Numbered from the stretch's first letter, positions 18,580 to 27,620 are shown. The stretch: 64,000 nucleotides of DNA from Phycisphaerales bacterium (GCA_029247205.1 JAQWLT010000022.1:1-64000); one strand, 5' to 3'. Notes: generated by a model not told the origin, from the letters alone. Numbers and translations: made by a program.

Positions 18580-19895
18580 AGATACGTACACCCATCCGCA
18601 AAGGGGCCTTCATGCTGTTGGCAACCACAGCGTGCACACTCGGCAGCAATGCTGCCGAGAGTTCTGGTCGCGAGTGGACAAAACAGCATGTCTTGCAGTT
18701 GATTGACGAAGCCACAAGGCAACCCCCATCGTCGTTTATTCTTCACCGAACACTCGAGAAGAGTTGCTCAATTGCTGCAACAAGCGAGCAACACGACTCT
18801 GCGCATCATGTGTTTGACCTTGACCCGCTCAGAGGCATACCAACCTCTGAGCGGGGCGAGGAAACGATCGTGTCGGATGGACTGAGCATCAGCATTGAGG
18901 GTGCTCACGATGAAATCTCACAACAACACCTCGTCGATGGACAACTCCGGGCCGATGTGTACCGGAATCCCAAAGATCGATACCACGAAGTTCTGACCGA
19001 TGTCGGATGGTATGTGTGGTACACAGGCGATACCAAGCTTGGTATCAAGTCTGCCCCGACCGTCGCATTCACAATGCCGTTCTATGGCCGCAGTAGTTTC
19101 TCTCGCTTGTGGTGTGGTTCATCTGGGGCCGCCGGTATGTTGACGCCAGGCCAACTCGAACTCCTTAATCTGGAGTCTGCTCATGTACAAGACGGTGTTC
19201 TTGTAGCGCAACTCGGTCACGACCAACACCCCTCTGCCCCAGCTGAAGACCAATACCGCGTTGTTTCCAAGGTTCAGATTGAACTGGATGCAGGTGGTGG
19301 CCCCAGATTGTTGTCATTCACGAACATCTCCTCCTATATGTACGACGGCGTTCGCACATTTCATGCACACATCGCCTACAGCGTCACCGAGTGGATGAAG
19401 GTTGGTGATATCGACATTCCACGAACAGCCACGATTGACCAGTTCTTGTTTGCACCCTTCATGGCCACAGATCCGGGATTGAGCTGGTGCCCCAGAGGCC
19501 AGATGCACCGCATCACCATGACTCATGAGGACTATCGACCGGTCACACAGAACGAAGCAACGAAGAAGTTGGCCCGAATACCGGAGCAAGAGGGCGTCAG
19601 TGTGTTCGCCGAAGATCTTGGCCTCTCCTACAAACTTGGCCTCGACACGGTCTGGATGGATGGCGAACCCTACGCACTACCGGAGCCAATCTTCGAGCAT
19701 CCTGTGAATGGGTTTGAGCGCATCCTTGAGTCTTCTACATTGCTTCCGATCTCAGAAATACAAAGGATTGAAGATATGGAGTCCAAAGCAGCAATCTCGC
19801 CTTGGGCAAGCAGCAAAGTGTTGATTGGTCTGATGGTAGTGGCGTTCTCACTTCTAGTGGCGGGCCTATGGCGGCGTTGGAAGGCCGCTGTATGA
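18576..19895 (+). CDS. Unknown exported protein with C-terminal membrane anchor
   Basis: About 439 residues. The proposed GTG start at 18576 forms a GTGA overlap with the preceding stop and gives a basic N-region followed by a hydrophobic stretch (GAFMLLATTACTLGSNA), a good signal peptide. ATG 18612 with AAAGGGG upstream is the alternative. The bulk is extracytoplasmic and beta-rich, reminiscent of outer-membrane lipoprotein-sorting-like folds but not clearly assignable. A single transmembrane helix (VLIGLMVVAFSLLVAGLW) and a basic tail close the protein, so it is anchored in the inner membrane facing the periplasm. Its stop overlaps the DUF1573 start as ATGA. The operon position suggests it acts with the Cys-rich peptide. 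Confidence 0.65.
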   Translation: MKIRTPIRKGAFMLLATTACTLGSNAAESSGREWTKQHVLQLIDEATRQPPSSFILHRTLEKSCSIAATSEQHDSAHHVFDLDPLRGIPTSERGEETIVSDGLSISIEGAHDEISQQHLVDGQLRADVYRNPKDRYHEVLTDVGWYVWYTGDTKLGIKSAPTVAFTMPFYGRSSFSRLWCGSSGAAGMLTPGQLELLNLESAHVQDGVLVAQLGHDQHPSAPAEDQYRVVSKVQIELDAGGGPRLLSFTNISSYMYDGVRTFHAHIAYSVTEWMKVGDIDIPRTATIDQFLFAPFMATDPGLSWCPRGQMHRITMTHEDYRPVTQNEATKKLARIPEQEGVSVFAEDLGLSYKLGLDTVWMDGEPYALPEPIFEHPVNGFERILESSTLLPISEIQRIEDMESKAAISPWASSKVLIGLMVVAFSLLVAGLWRRWKAAV

Positions 19896-20599
19896 AAACG
19901 CTCATACTGATATCTATCGTGATGGTGTGTGCGATTGGTGGATGTGCTCAGTCTGAGGATCCGCAAGCAACTGCCGCATCTGTCGTCGGTGATTTCACGC
20001 ATGACTTTGGACGCATCGATCTTGATCGCGATCCCGTCACCAGAACACACACCTTCGAACTCACGAACACAACACATGCGCCAATCATCGTGACGGACGT
20101 CAAGAGTACGTGCGGCTGCACCAAGGCCGAACTCTCTGCGCGGACTATCCCAGCTGGAAAATCTGTTGCCGTCACAGTCGGTATGCAGTTCACCTCCTCG
20201 GGGACTAAAACTGCGCAGGTGCATTTGATCACGCAGCGGGATACCACCAGATCGATCATGCTCACCGTGGCAGGGCAGGGCCGTTCGCTTCGGCAAATTC
20301 GCGTGGCTGAAACCGTGCGAATGAAGCCCGGTGAAACTCGCTCGGTCCCCATCATTGCGAGTAGCTATATGCCACAAGCGGCGCCGCCTATATTCGCCGT
20401 CGACGCCCCAGCATTCATCCACACGGAGTTACACCCGTGGTCGATGATGCAAACGCTTGATTCAGATCGCGGCGCTGCGGCCAAGTGGCGTGGACTCATG
20501 GAAGTCTCTGTGAGCCACGATGCGAAGGCGGGCCTCCATAAGATTGCCTTGAACTCCGAGTTCGGGGCACCGAAAGTCGTATCGGTTCGTGTTCGCTAG
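19892..20599 (+). CDS. DUF1573 domain lipoprotein
   Basis: The ATG at 19892 overlaps the previous stop (ATGA) and starts a lipoprotein signal (LILISIVMVCAIGGC, lipobox cysteine at about residue 17). The mature part begins with VGDFTHDFGRIDL and contains HTFELTNTTHAPIIVTDVKSTCGCTKAEL, the hallmark of DUF1573, an Ig-like domain common in Bacteroidetes and Planctomycetes with a conserved CGC. The function of this domain is not established; it often sits next to redox or peptide-export genes. It overlaps the convergent metallo-hydrolase gene by four bases. The longer ORF track start at 19802 lies inside the upstream gene and is rejected. Confidence 0.8.
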   Translation: MKTLILISIVMVCAIGGCAQSEDPQATAASVVGDFTHDFGRIDLDRDPVTRTHTFELTNTTHAPIIVTDVKSTCGCTKAELSARTIPAGKSVAVTVGMQFTSSGTKTAQVHLITQRDTTRSIMLTVAGQGRSLRQIRVAETVRMKPGETRSVPIIASSYMPQAAPPIFAVDAPAFIHTELHPWSMMQTLDSDRGAAAKWRGLMEVSVSHDAKAGLHKIALNSEFGAPKVVSVRVR

Positions 20600-21273
20600 G
20601 GCCCGACTTTCCAACTCACTCCTGGCTCCAATATTCGCACAGCCGCCGACTGCGGCGCAAAGCGCGATACGTCAACTTCAATCGGCGGCCACGTGTCGTA
20701 GTGACAGGGAATCACGACTGGCGCCCCGATGAAATCTGCTGCGCGAGAGGCAAGTTCGGGTCCCATCGTGAAACGATCTCCAATTGGGATGATCGCAACG
20801 TCGGGCTTGTAGATCTCGCCAATCAACTTCATGTCGCCAAAGAGGCCGGTATCGCCACAGTGATAAATCGTCTTTCCGCCAACATGCAAGATGAGCCCGC
20901 ATGGCATGCCCATGTACCGACCTTCATAGGACGAGGAATGAAATGCGTGGGTAAAGGCCACCGAACATCCGCAACCCAGATCAATCTGTCCGCCCGGGTT
21001 CCCTGGCTCTACAAGTTCGTGGCCCTGCTCTTGCACCCACACGGTGAGTTCAAACGCTGCAATCACTGGCGCCGCATTGGCCTTGGCGATCTCGATCGTG
21101 TCGCCGACGTGGTCTTCATGCCCGTGCGTCAAAGCGATGTGCGTGCAGCGCACATCAGCAGCCGACATCGGCGCAGTTGGATTGCTACTAAGAAATGGAT
21201 CAACTACAACGCGGCAGTCGCCGCCATCGAGAATGAATCCACTGTGTCCAAGCCAAGTAATTTCAAGTGTCAT
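20596..21273 (-). CDS. UPF0173/UlaG-like metallo-beta-lactamase-fold hydrolase
   Basis: A 225-aa cytoplasmic metal-dependent hydrolase. It starts with ITWLGHSGF, carries the HxHxDH zinc motif as LTHGHEDHVGD, a further ligand region in THAFHSSS, the Asp ligand in HCGDTGLFGD, and a C-terminal PCHYDTWPP. This set matches the UPF0173 family (also annotated as UlaG-like lactonase-type), whose substrate is generally unknown. It is the last gene of a minus-strand run, 38 bases after the methyltransferase start region is passed on the far side. Its 3' end overlaps the DUF1573 gene. Confidence 0.85.
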   Translation of the reverse strand: MTLEITWLGHSGFILDGGDCRVVVDPFLSSNPTAPMSAADVRCTHIALTHGHEDHVGDTIEIAKANAAPVIAAFELTVWVQEQGHELVEPGNPGGQIDLGCGCSVAFTHAFHSSSYEGRYMGMPCGLILHVGGKTIYHCGDTGLFGDMKLIGEIYKPDVAIIPIGDRFTMGPELASRAADFIGAPVVIPCHYDTWPPIEVDVSRFAPQSAAVRILEPGVSWKVGP

Positions 21274-21311
21274 AATTCTGCTCTCTTAAGTTCAATGATG
21301 CACGCACTTGC

Positions 21312-22058
21312 TCATGAGACCGTCCCGAAACGCATGCCGACCGGCCACTGCACCCGTCTCTCCACATCCTCCCACGCCTTCCGCAGGTCTGATGCCACGC
21401 ACTCGACGGCATCGCCTCTGCCTCGCTGGGCAAATGTATCGACCGCCGACCATGTTGACAGGTACCCGATCATCTGATCTGCCGTCCAACTCATCTCGTA
21501 GTTAGGCACGTTGATTGACCGCTCATTGAATGGAAAAACGAGGTCGGCGTAGCGAGTGTCAATGTGCGCCCGCCCCGCATCCCAGCACCCAGCTAGCACA
21601 TCGAAGTACAGGTGATCAACGACCGCATCGACCGTGGGACTCGTTCGCGGCCGGTCATAGCACCACAGGGCCACAACACAGGACGGAGCCGCCACGCGAT
21701 GCACTTCCGCGGCAAAGGCATTCATGTCGAACCAGTGGGCCGCTTGCGAAACGGCGACACAGTTGACGACGCCGCGTTCGAGCGAGCATGATTCCGACCG
21801 TCCAACTTCATAGCGAACACCCCTGATTGGGATCGCGGACGCAACTGCCGAGGCAGCTGGATCTGTCGCCAGTACGTCGTCAAATCGCGCCGCCAGGTGC
21901 GGCGTCGCCTGGCCGCTGCCACAGCCCGGCTCCCAGGCAAGTCTGTGGCTGGAACACTCGTCAGCGACGCGATCAACCAATTCCGCCGGGCACGTCGGTC
22001 GGAATCGCGCATAGCCCTCGGCCAGTCGATTGAATCGGCGGTCAATGGATTCGCTCAT
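21312..22058 (-). CDS. Class I SAM-dependent methyltransferase
   Basis: A 248-aa methyltransferase of the UbiE/TehB-like type. It begins RRFNRLAEGYARFRPTCP, followed by the SAM-binding motif I WEPGCGSGQATPHLA and the acidic VLATDPA. The line of motifs AVSQAAHWFDM agrees with family members called trans-aconitate-like or generic methyltransferases. The substrate is not predictable. Its ATG overlaps the stop of the HAD phosphatase as ATGA, so it is translated with that gene and the transporter upstream. Confidence 0.8.
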   Translation of the reverse strand: MSESIDRRFNRLAEGYARFRPTCPAELVDRVADECSSHRLAWEPGCGSGQATPHLAARFDDVLATDPAASAVASAIPIRGVRYEVGRSESCSLERGVVNCVAVSQAAHWFDMNAFAAEVHRVAAPSCVVALWCYDRPRTSPTVDAVVDHLYFDVLAGCWDAGRAHIDTRYADLVFPFNERSINVPNYEMSWTADQMIGYLSTWSAVDTFAQRGRGDAVECVASDLRKAWEDVERRVQWPVGMRFGTVS

Positions 22059-22732
22059 GCCTGCACCTCATCCCGAAGCCACGCATGAAGATCCCGCAGC
22101 GACTCGAAGACCGGCTCGTCATCGGCAGTGATCTCCGCAATATTGCGGCCTTGATCGCCCTCTAATTGCACGCCAATGAATTGCATGCCCGCGGCGTGTG
22201 CGGCATCGCGATCGAAGCTCGTGTCCCCCACCATCCACGCGGTGCCGCCACCGAGCAACTCGACCGCTTCATGCAGACTTGCTGGATCTGGCTTCAGTGG
22301 CCGCCCGGGGTCTGCTCCGACAAGCACATTGGTCACAAGACCGATTGCTTCGACAATCTGCACTGCAAATGAGCTTGGCTTATTGGTCACTACAGCTGTG
22401 CGTACACCGACCGATGGGAGCCAATCCAACAACTCGCTCGCGCCATCGAATGCAACCGTATTCCGTGTACAACAACTGCTGTAATGGTGACGAAAAATCT
22501 GTACGGCTTCGGCATGGTCGCTTGGTGTGGCAACTTCGTTTCCTCCACCAGCCAGTGCGCGGTGGACCAAAATCGACAAGCCTCTTCCCACCCAGCCTCG
22601 AATAACATCCGCATCATGGCATGGCAGTCCGCGATCGGCGAGCATCTTGTTGGTCGCGGCCGCAATATCAGGCACCGAGTCAATGAGCGTCCCGTCGAGA
22701 TCAAACAGCATGTTGTGGGGAAGACTCTTCAC
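22055..22732 (-). CDS. HAD-family phosphatase, phosphoglycolate phosphatase-like (GTG start)
   Basis: A cytoplasmic HAD hydrolase with motif I MLFDLDGTLIDS (nucleophile Asp), motif II AVVTNKP, the motif III lysine in RPLKPDP and motif IV MVGDTSFDRDAA. A helical cap lies between, as in Gph/PGMB-like enzymes. It probably dephosphorylates 2-phosphoglycolate or another small sugar phosphate. The ORF track extends upstream to 23347 through sequence antisense-like to the transporter frame, which is spurious. A GTG at 22732 overlaps the transporter stop as GTGA and gives 225 aa; ATG 22711 is the alternative start. Confidence 0.82.
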   Translation of the reverse strand: MKSLPHNMLFDLDGTLIDSVPDIAAATNKMLADRGLPCHDADVIRGWVGRGLSILVHRALAGGGNEVATPSDHAEAVQIFRHHYSSCCTRNTVAFDGASELLDWLPSVGVRTAVVTNKPSSFAVQIVEAIGLVTNVLVGADPGRPLKPDPASLHEAVELLGGGTAWMVGDTSFDRDAAHAAGMQFIGVQLEGDQGRNIAEITADDEPVFESLRDLHAWLRDEVQA

Positions 22733-23997
22733 TTGCTTGGTCCTGCCACAGAAGAAAATGAGGACGATGAAGCACCCATAGCAAGTTCTTTGCGATGCCT
22801 CCACGACCATCCAGCGACGATTGTCATCATGCCTCCACAAACAAGGAACCAAATGGTCACATGGGCGCCAAAGAACGAGGCCGCGACGGCAAACAGAATG
22901 GCAGACACCGACATCGCCACGTACGTCATGAAATTTGCCGTTCCAACAGCACGCGCTCGAAAATCTGCTTCTGGTATGTGTTGCAGCATGGCCAGCACCG
23001 GCACGAGGTAGCACCCGGCGAACACACCTGTGGTGACCAACAGCACGATTGTCGTTATCAACGAAAGCGGCAGCAGCCCCAGAAGAACCAGCGATATGGC
23101 CATGCCAATTGCGCCTGCCGGCACCAGGCCTGATCGGATGAAATCGCCTGAAGCGAGTCCGGCCACGAGCCCGCCAAGGCCAATGCCAATGCCAGGCGCC
23201 GCCAAAAGGCCGCTCCCGGTCAGCTGCAATGGTTCGTTGAACCAAGGAATGATCGCGAGCAACAAAGATCCGACTGCATAAAACCAACACCAAGCGATCG
23301 TCGTCGGAATTAACGCCGTTCCTCGCATACAAACAAGCACCTGCCAATGTGCTTTGATTGTTCCTTTCGTGACCACGTTGGGTCGCGGTCGTGCTGGCTG
23401 TCGTGTGATCATCAGCGAGGTCACCAGCCCAACGATTGAGATGCCCACCATGACCATCCCCAGCACCGCTGGAGCCACCTGCAATAGAGCCCCGCCAACC
23501 CCCACGCCCACAATGATGGCCAAGTTCGTAAGTAGGCTGAGAAGGCCGTTGGCGCGACTGAGATTCGTTTCACGAACCAATTCCGGCACCGACCCATACT
23601 TCGCTGGACTGAAGTAGGCACTCTGCGCCGCTAATAAAAAGAATATGACACATACCCAGATCAAACTTTGGTGCCAGAGTGCCCACGTCAACAGCAACGT
23701 CAGCACAACCTCAACAATACGAGTAACGATGATGATGGTGCGTTTGGGGTATGTATCTGCAAGTGGTCCACTAAACCCCAAGAGCAGAATAAACGGCAGA
23801 TACAACATCGTCGTAACCCACCCAGTGCCGCCAGCGCCCAACGCATCAGCCCATAAGCCCCCAGACACTACTCCCATCAGCAGTGCGCCACGCAACAAGT
23901 TGTCATTGAGCGCCCCGCAGACCATGGTGGCTAACAATGCGATGAAACCCCTCTTGGAAGGAGGACTACCGCCGTCATACTTTTCTGAGTATGTCAT
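22729..23997 (-). CDS. MFS transporter, LplT/lysophospholipid-transporter-like
   Basis: A 422-aa major facilitator with about 12 hydrophobic segments. The N-terminus has CGALNDNLLRGALL, similar to the DNxxR region of LplT and the transporter domain of Aas-like fusion proteins. The motif SAYFSPAKYGSVPELV is characteristic of that subgroup. LplT flips lysophospholipids inward for re-acylation; no acyltransferase lies next to this gene, so the substrate is inferred. It heads a run transporter-HAD-methyltransferase with overlapping stops and starts. Confidence 0.75.
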   Translation of the reverse strand: MTYSEKYDGGSPPSKRGFIALLATMVCGALNDNLLRGALLMGVVSGGLWADALGAGGTGWVTTMLYLPFILLLGFSGPLADTYPKRTIIIVTRIVEVVLTLLLTWALWHQSLIWVCVIFFLLAAQSAYFSPAKYGSVPELVRETNLSRANGLLSLLTNLAIIVGVGVGGALLQVAPAVLGMVMVGISIVGLVTSLMITRQPARPRPNVVTKGTIKAHWQVLVCMRGTALIPTTIAWCWFYAVGSLLLAIIPWFNEPLQLTGSGLLAAPGIGIGLGGLVAGLASGDFIRSGLVPAGAIGMAISLVLLGLLPLSLITTIVLLVTTGVFAGCYLVPVLAMLQHIPEADFRARAVGTANFMTYVAMSVSAILFAVAASFFGAHVTIWFLVCGGMMTIVAGWSWRHRKELAMGASSSSFSSVAGPSK

Positions 23998-24148
23998 AGA
24001 GAAGGTGTAGCAAAGGATAGGGCCTCATAACCCGGACCACATTGTGCCCCTTCCGCAAACTACTCCTTGCTTACATAGCTCCCCCATGTGACCATCTTCA
24101 CATCGCCTGCCCATGAATTGTCGGGCGTGTAACCCAAAGGAGATGTCC

Positions 24149-24589
24149 ATGATTGACATCGCATCAGCGTCAAACTGCGCCATTCCACAAATCTATGTCG
24201 CAGCTTTCAATCGAAAGACTGCCTCACTCAGCAACACACTACGAGCCCGACTGCAACACAGTCGGGCCATATTGGTTCGATCCCATCCAACTATTTCAAT
24301 CAATGGGGGATCGATTCCAGCTTCGGTCGAAACAATCTTTGAGCAAGTCCGGCCATCAATCTGGAAGTTCCGTTCGCAGATTATTGATATCGATGGCCCC
24401 GCCTCGAAAGCCGAACAACAAATCATTCATTCATGGGCTGTTGAGCGTCGACAGCACTATGTGTCTCCAGATGGCCCACGGCTTGAACCCGTCTTTGACA
24501 CTCTGGCAAGCGTGCTCGAATCCGGCCGGGAGGGGCGGGATTTCATGCTGCTCAGCAGAGTGCCTGCTGTCATGCAACGCAATGCATAG
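24149..24589 (+). CDS. Hypothetical protein, unknown family
   Basis: A 146-aa ORF with a good ribosome binding site (AAGGAG six bases before the ATG at 24149). The ORF track start at 24113 is upstream of that site. The sequence has no signal peptide or transmembrane segment. Basic helical parts at the start (TLRARLQHSRAILV) and acidic ones later are visible. An overlapping ORF at 24153-24596 in another frame is less likely because it has no ribosome binding site of its own. A perfect nine-base-pair hairpin falls inside the coding region. It could be a small cytoplasmic protein; no function is suggested. Confidence 0.5.
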   Translation: MIDIASASNCAIPQIYVAAFNRKTASLSNTLRARLQHSRAILVRSHPTISINGGSIPASVETIFEQVRPSIWKFRSQIIDIDGPASKAEQQIIHSWAVERRQHYVSPDGPRLEPVFDTLASVLESGREGRDFMLLSRVPAVMQRNA

Positions 24590-24600
24590 GCAATAAATAG

Positions 24601-24685
24601 TGGGCCCGGTGGGACTCGAACCCACACGCTCCTATGGAGCTGCGGCTTTTAAGGCCGCTGCGTCTGCCAATTCCGCCACGGGCCC
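24601..24685 (-). tRNA. tRNA-Leu (anticodon UAA)
   Basis: On the minus strand, acceptor GGGCCCG pairs with CGGGCCC and the discriminator is A. The D arm contains GCGGAATTGGCAGACGC, typical of leucine tRNAs. The anticodon stem-loop is GCGGC-CTTAAAA-GCCGC, giving UAA. A class II variable arm (AGCTCCATAGGAGC) and the T arm GTGGGTTCGAGTCCCAC follow. The gene does not encode CCA. Confidence 0.96.
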
Positions 24686-24738
24686 ACAACAGTGTACGGG
24701 GCCCGCTATGCTCCCTCGACTCAAAAGGGAGCCCATTC

Positions 24739-26010
24739 ATGCAACTTGCTGCCATTCTCACCGCTGCCGTCACATCTTCGTGCCTCGCAGGTATCACACC
24801 CGAGGCCGCGCCAGTCTTGGACAACATGCTTCGTTGGTACTCCGGAGTACCCGGCGTATCCACGGTCCTGGTGCAGAAGATGGAATTTCCCGGCATGCCT
24901 GCGGTCGAGACAAAGACCTCGGTCGCTGCGCTCAGGCCAAATATGTTCTCGATCAAGTCTATGGACGATGCCAGTGGCCCAATGAGCATGCCGTCTCCGA
25001 CGCTTGTCAGCGATGGCACCAACTTCTACGCTGCAATGGACATCCCGGGCATGGCCATGTGGTCTAAATCCGCTGCGCCCAAATCCTTTGATGTTGACAA
25101 CCTTGAAATCATGCAGATGGCCGGCCCTGCGGGCTTTGTGCTTGACCTCGTCGGCTCTGGTGGACGCGAAGCGATCATGGAAGAGTTTGAACATATTGAG
25201 TACGCAGGCAAGGACGGCGATAACGATGTCTTGCTCCTCAAAATGGATACTGGCAACATGGGCCCTGAGATGGCTGTGAAGCTGACAATCGGTCCAAAAA
25301 AATCGCCGTGGATCTTGAGAATGGCGATGCAGATGCCTGAAGGTGGGGCAATGCAAGGCATGCCTTCAGAGATGGGCATGGACTTCACTGACTGGAAGAC
25401 ACTCGCCAACACGCCAGAAGCAAAGGCGATATTCACATACACGCCTAATCCGGAAGCGAAGGAAGTAAAAGATCTGATGGCCAGCCTGATGGAGGGCATG
25501 GGCAGTCAACCAGAATCTGGCGGTGGCCCTGAGGGCCTTGGCGGCGAACAAGCTGAACACCCCATGGTTGGAAAGCCTGCGCCCAACTTCACCCTTCCAA
25601 GCCTCGATGGCAAGGACATTTCACTCACAAGTCTGAAGGGCAAGACTGTCATCCTCGATTTCTGGGCAACATGGTGTGGTCCATGCCGAAAGGGCCTACC
25701 TGTACTCATGGAGATCGTCGAGAGCCGCAAGGCAGATGATGTTGTGTTGTGGGCGGTCGACCTAAGCGAAACCAAGTCCACCGTCGAAGATTTCCTGAAG
25801 AAGAAGGGCTGGAAGCTCTCCGTATTGCTCGACGGCAAGGGCAAGATTGCCTCGCAGTACAAGGTCGGCGGCATACCCCACACGGTGATCATCGATCCTG
25901 CAGGTATTGTTCGCTCGGTAGAAGTTGGCTTTGGCAGCAAAGAAGCTACGACGAAAACCGTCAACGACGTCATTGATGCGATCAAGTCTGATTCAACAGT
26001 CGGAAGCTGA
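24739..26010 (+). CDS. Exported TlpA-like thioredoxin-domain protein
   Basis: A 423-aa secreted or periplasmic protein. It has a signal peptide (MQLAAILTAAVTSSCLAG) and a Met-rich N-terminal domain of about 250 residues that resembles DUF2092/lipoprotein-carrier-like folds. After a linker, a thioredoxin-fold domain of TlpA/ResA type begins with PNFTLPSLDGKDISLTSLKG. The redox motif is FWATWCGPCRKG and the cis-proline region is VGGIPHTVIID. It probably reduces or isomerises disulfides outside the cytoplasm. ATG 24739 has GGGAG nine bases upstream; the earlier ORF start overlaps tRNA-Leu and is rejected. Its stop is one base from that of the convergent sulfatase. Confidence 0.85.
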   Translation: MQLAAILTAAVTSSCLAGITPEAAPVLDNMLRWYSGVPGVSTVLVQKMEFPGMPAVETKTSVAALRPNMFSIKSMDDASGPMSMPSPTLVSDGTNFYAAMDIPGMAMWSKSAAPKSFDVDNLEIMQMAGPAGFVLDLVGSGGREAIMEEFEHIEYAGKDGDNDVLLLKMDTGNMGPEMAVKLTIGPKKSPWILRMAMQMPEGGAMQGMPSEMGMDFTDWKTLANTPEAKAIFTYTPNPEAKEVKDLMASLMEGMGSQPESGGGPEGLGGEQAEHPMVGKPAPNFTLPSLDGKDISLTSLKGKTVILDFWATWCGPCRKGLPVLMEIVESRKADDVVLWAVDLSETKSTVEDFLKKKGWKLSVLLDGKGKIASQYKVGGIPHTVIIDPAGIVRSVEVGFGSKEATTKTVNDVIDAIKSDSTVGS

Positions 26011-26011
26011 G

Positions 26012-27487
26012 TCAATCACTTGTAGTGCGGTCGATACTTGGGAGTGGAAACACTTCGGATGGCTCGTGCGCGGCAGCCATGAGCGATGATAAGTGCGTGA
26101 CGATGTCTGGTCTTGCTTTGGCAAGATCGGTTGTCTCGCCCGGATCCTCTTGCAAGTCAAAGACCAACATGGTCATGTCGCCCTGCTTGAGTTTGCGACG
26201 AACACCCTTCCATCGCCCATCCCGAATAGCCTGTTGTCCACCGAGTTCACGATACATCTGCGATGTGCGTGCAAGCTGGCTTCTGCCGAGCAGGGTTGGC
26301 ATGAGGGACACCCCATCAATCTCCAATGGCATCGGTACACGAGCAGCTTCACAGATCGTCGGAAGGTGATCTTCGAATCCGCTCATGAAACTCGAACTTG
26401 AACCCGCTTGCACGTGGCCGGGCCACCGCACAATCATCGGTACGCGGAGCCCTCCCTCGAAGACCGAACCCTTGAGCCCACGAAAGGGCCCGCTGCTCTC
26501 AAAGAAATCGTAGTCAACGCCCCCAGCCCACGTTGTTCCATTGTCGCTGGTAACGATGACGATTGTGTTGTCGCTGAAGCCTTTGTCTTTGAGCGCCTCC
26601 ACGATAGCCCCAACCTCTGCATCGAAGCCTGCAATCATGGCTGCATACGCGGCGCGAGGACGTGGGTGCGGGACGTATCCCTTTTGGCCGAGATAGGGCT
26701 GCTCATCCCATGCCCGGGGGAAGGCCTCCAAGCGGTCCGGGGGGACCTGCAACGCCACATGAGGAACCGGGCTGCCGTAATACAAGAAGAATGGCTTGTC
26801 GGCGGACTGCGAATTGATGAATTCAACTGCCTCGTCCCGCATCAAGTCAGGCGCAAATGTCTGTCGCTGAAAGCGGTCGAAATATGCTTGCTCGTTTTCA
26901 AGCGGCGTGTCGATCTTTTGGTGGGCGCTGAACCAGTCATTTCCGGGCAGTTGCACCTTGGTCTCATTCCGCCACAAGTGCGGCGGATAGTAGTTGTGCG
27001 CATGTCGCTGACAAAGGTAGCCAAACCAGTGGTCAAATCCTTGGCGATTGGGGTGGCCTTCGCTATCAGGTCCACCAAGCCCCCACTTCCCAATCGCGCA
27101 CGTGGCATAGCCATGCTCCCCTAGCACTTCGGCAAGCGTGACTTCAGAATCCGGCAGCGGGTACTGGCCCTCGGGATCGTGCTGTTTCCAGCCTCCGACT
27201 TCCTTGTTATTTCGCACAACTGCATGCCCGGGGTGCTTGCCGGTCAGCAACACGCACCGAGACGGTGCGCACACCGGGCTTCCCGACCAGTGGCTCGTCA
27301 GCCGCATGCCCTCGGCGGCAATAGCGTCAATGTGTGGCGTCGGGATCTTTGTTTGGCCCTGACAGCCAATCTCGCCCCATCCAAGATCATCGGCCAGAAT
27401 CAGCACGATATTCGGTGGTTTCACCGCGGAGAAATCCGCAGGCAAAGGAGCGACCAGGGGTGCAAGCAACAGCGTGGGAATCATCAT
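26012..27487 (-). CDS. Secreted sulfatase (arylsulfatase A family)
   Basis: A type I sulfatase that would hydrolyse sulfate esters of sugars or polysaccharides. After a signal peptide (MMIPTLLLAPLVAPLPA) come the metal-binding motif NIVLILADDLGWGEIGC and the formylglycine motif VCAPSRCVLLTGKHPGH, in which the Cys of CxPSR is converted by a formylglycine-generating enzyme. TSDNGTTWAGG and the C-terminal dlqEDPgEttdL pattern are also typical. The length is about 491 aa. The ORF start at 27499 is a GTG; ATG 27487 (or 27484) fits the signal peptide better. Sulfatases are numerous in marine planctomycetes that degrade algal glycans. Confidence 0.92.
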   Translation of the reverse strand: MMIPTLLLAPLVAPLPADFSAVKPPNIVLILADDLGWGEIGCQGQTKIPTPHIDAIAAEGMRLTSHWSGSPVCAPSRCVLLTGKHPGHAVVRNNKEVGGWKQHDPEGQYPLPDSEVTLAEVLGEHGYATCAIGKWGLGGPDSEGHPNRQGFDHWFGYLCQRHAHNYYPPHLWRNETKVQLPGNDWFSAHQKIDTPLENEQAYFDRFQRQTFAPDLMRDEAVEFINSQSADKPFFLYYGSPVPHVALQVPPDRLEAFPRAWDEQPYLGQKGYVPHPRPRAAYAAMIAGFDAEVGAIVEALKDKGFSDNTIVIVTSDNGTTWAGGVDYDFFESSGPFRGLKGSVFEGGLRVPMIVRWPGHVQAGSSSSFMSGFEDHLPTICEAARVPMPLEIDGVSLMPTLLGRSQLARTSQMYRELGGQQAIRDGRWKGVRRKLKQGDMTMLVFDLQEDPGETTDLAKARPDIVTHLSSLMAAAHEPSEVFPLPSIDRTTSD

Positions 27488-27605
27488 GGCGACATCCACA
27501 GTAACGCTCAGCCTTCAATCTGATCCGATTTATTCCCTTGCGATACACCCATAGGCCATACGAGCCGAACAACTCCCCTGAAGAGCCCTGGAACATACCG
27601 AAGAA

Positions 27606-27620
27606 CCTCTTGCCAAGAGG
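27606..27620. promoter_or_regulatory. Perfect 15-base dyad in the sulfatase / dockerin-protein divergent region
   Basis: CCTCTTGCCAAGAGG is a perfect inverted repeat of seven bases around a central C, placed about 96-110 bases upstream of the GTG at 27716 and about 120 bases upstream of the sulfatase start. Its size and position would fit a dimeric regulator. It may also be chance; no second copy was noticed. Confidence 0.25.

Noticed and set aside
22733-23347. ORF track extension of the HAD phosphatase
   Set aside because: It runs through the transporter coding region in another frame; the HAD fold starts at MLFDLDGT.
24153-24596. Overlapping ORF of 147 aa
   Set aside because: It lacks a ribosome binding site of its own, while the 24149 frame has AAGGAG at good spacing.
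24634-24738. Upstream start of the thioredoxin-domain gene
   Set aside because: It would translate across tRNA-Leu on the opposite strand; the signal peptide starts at 24739.
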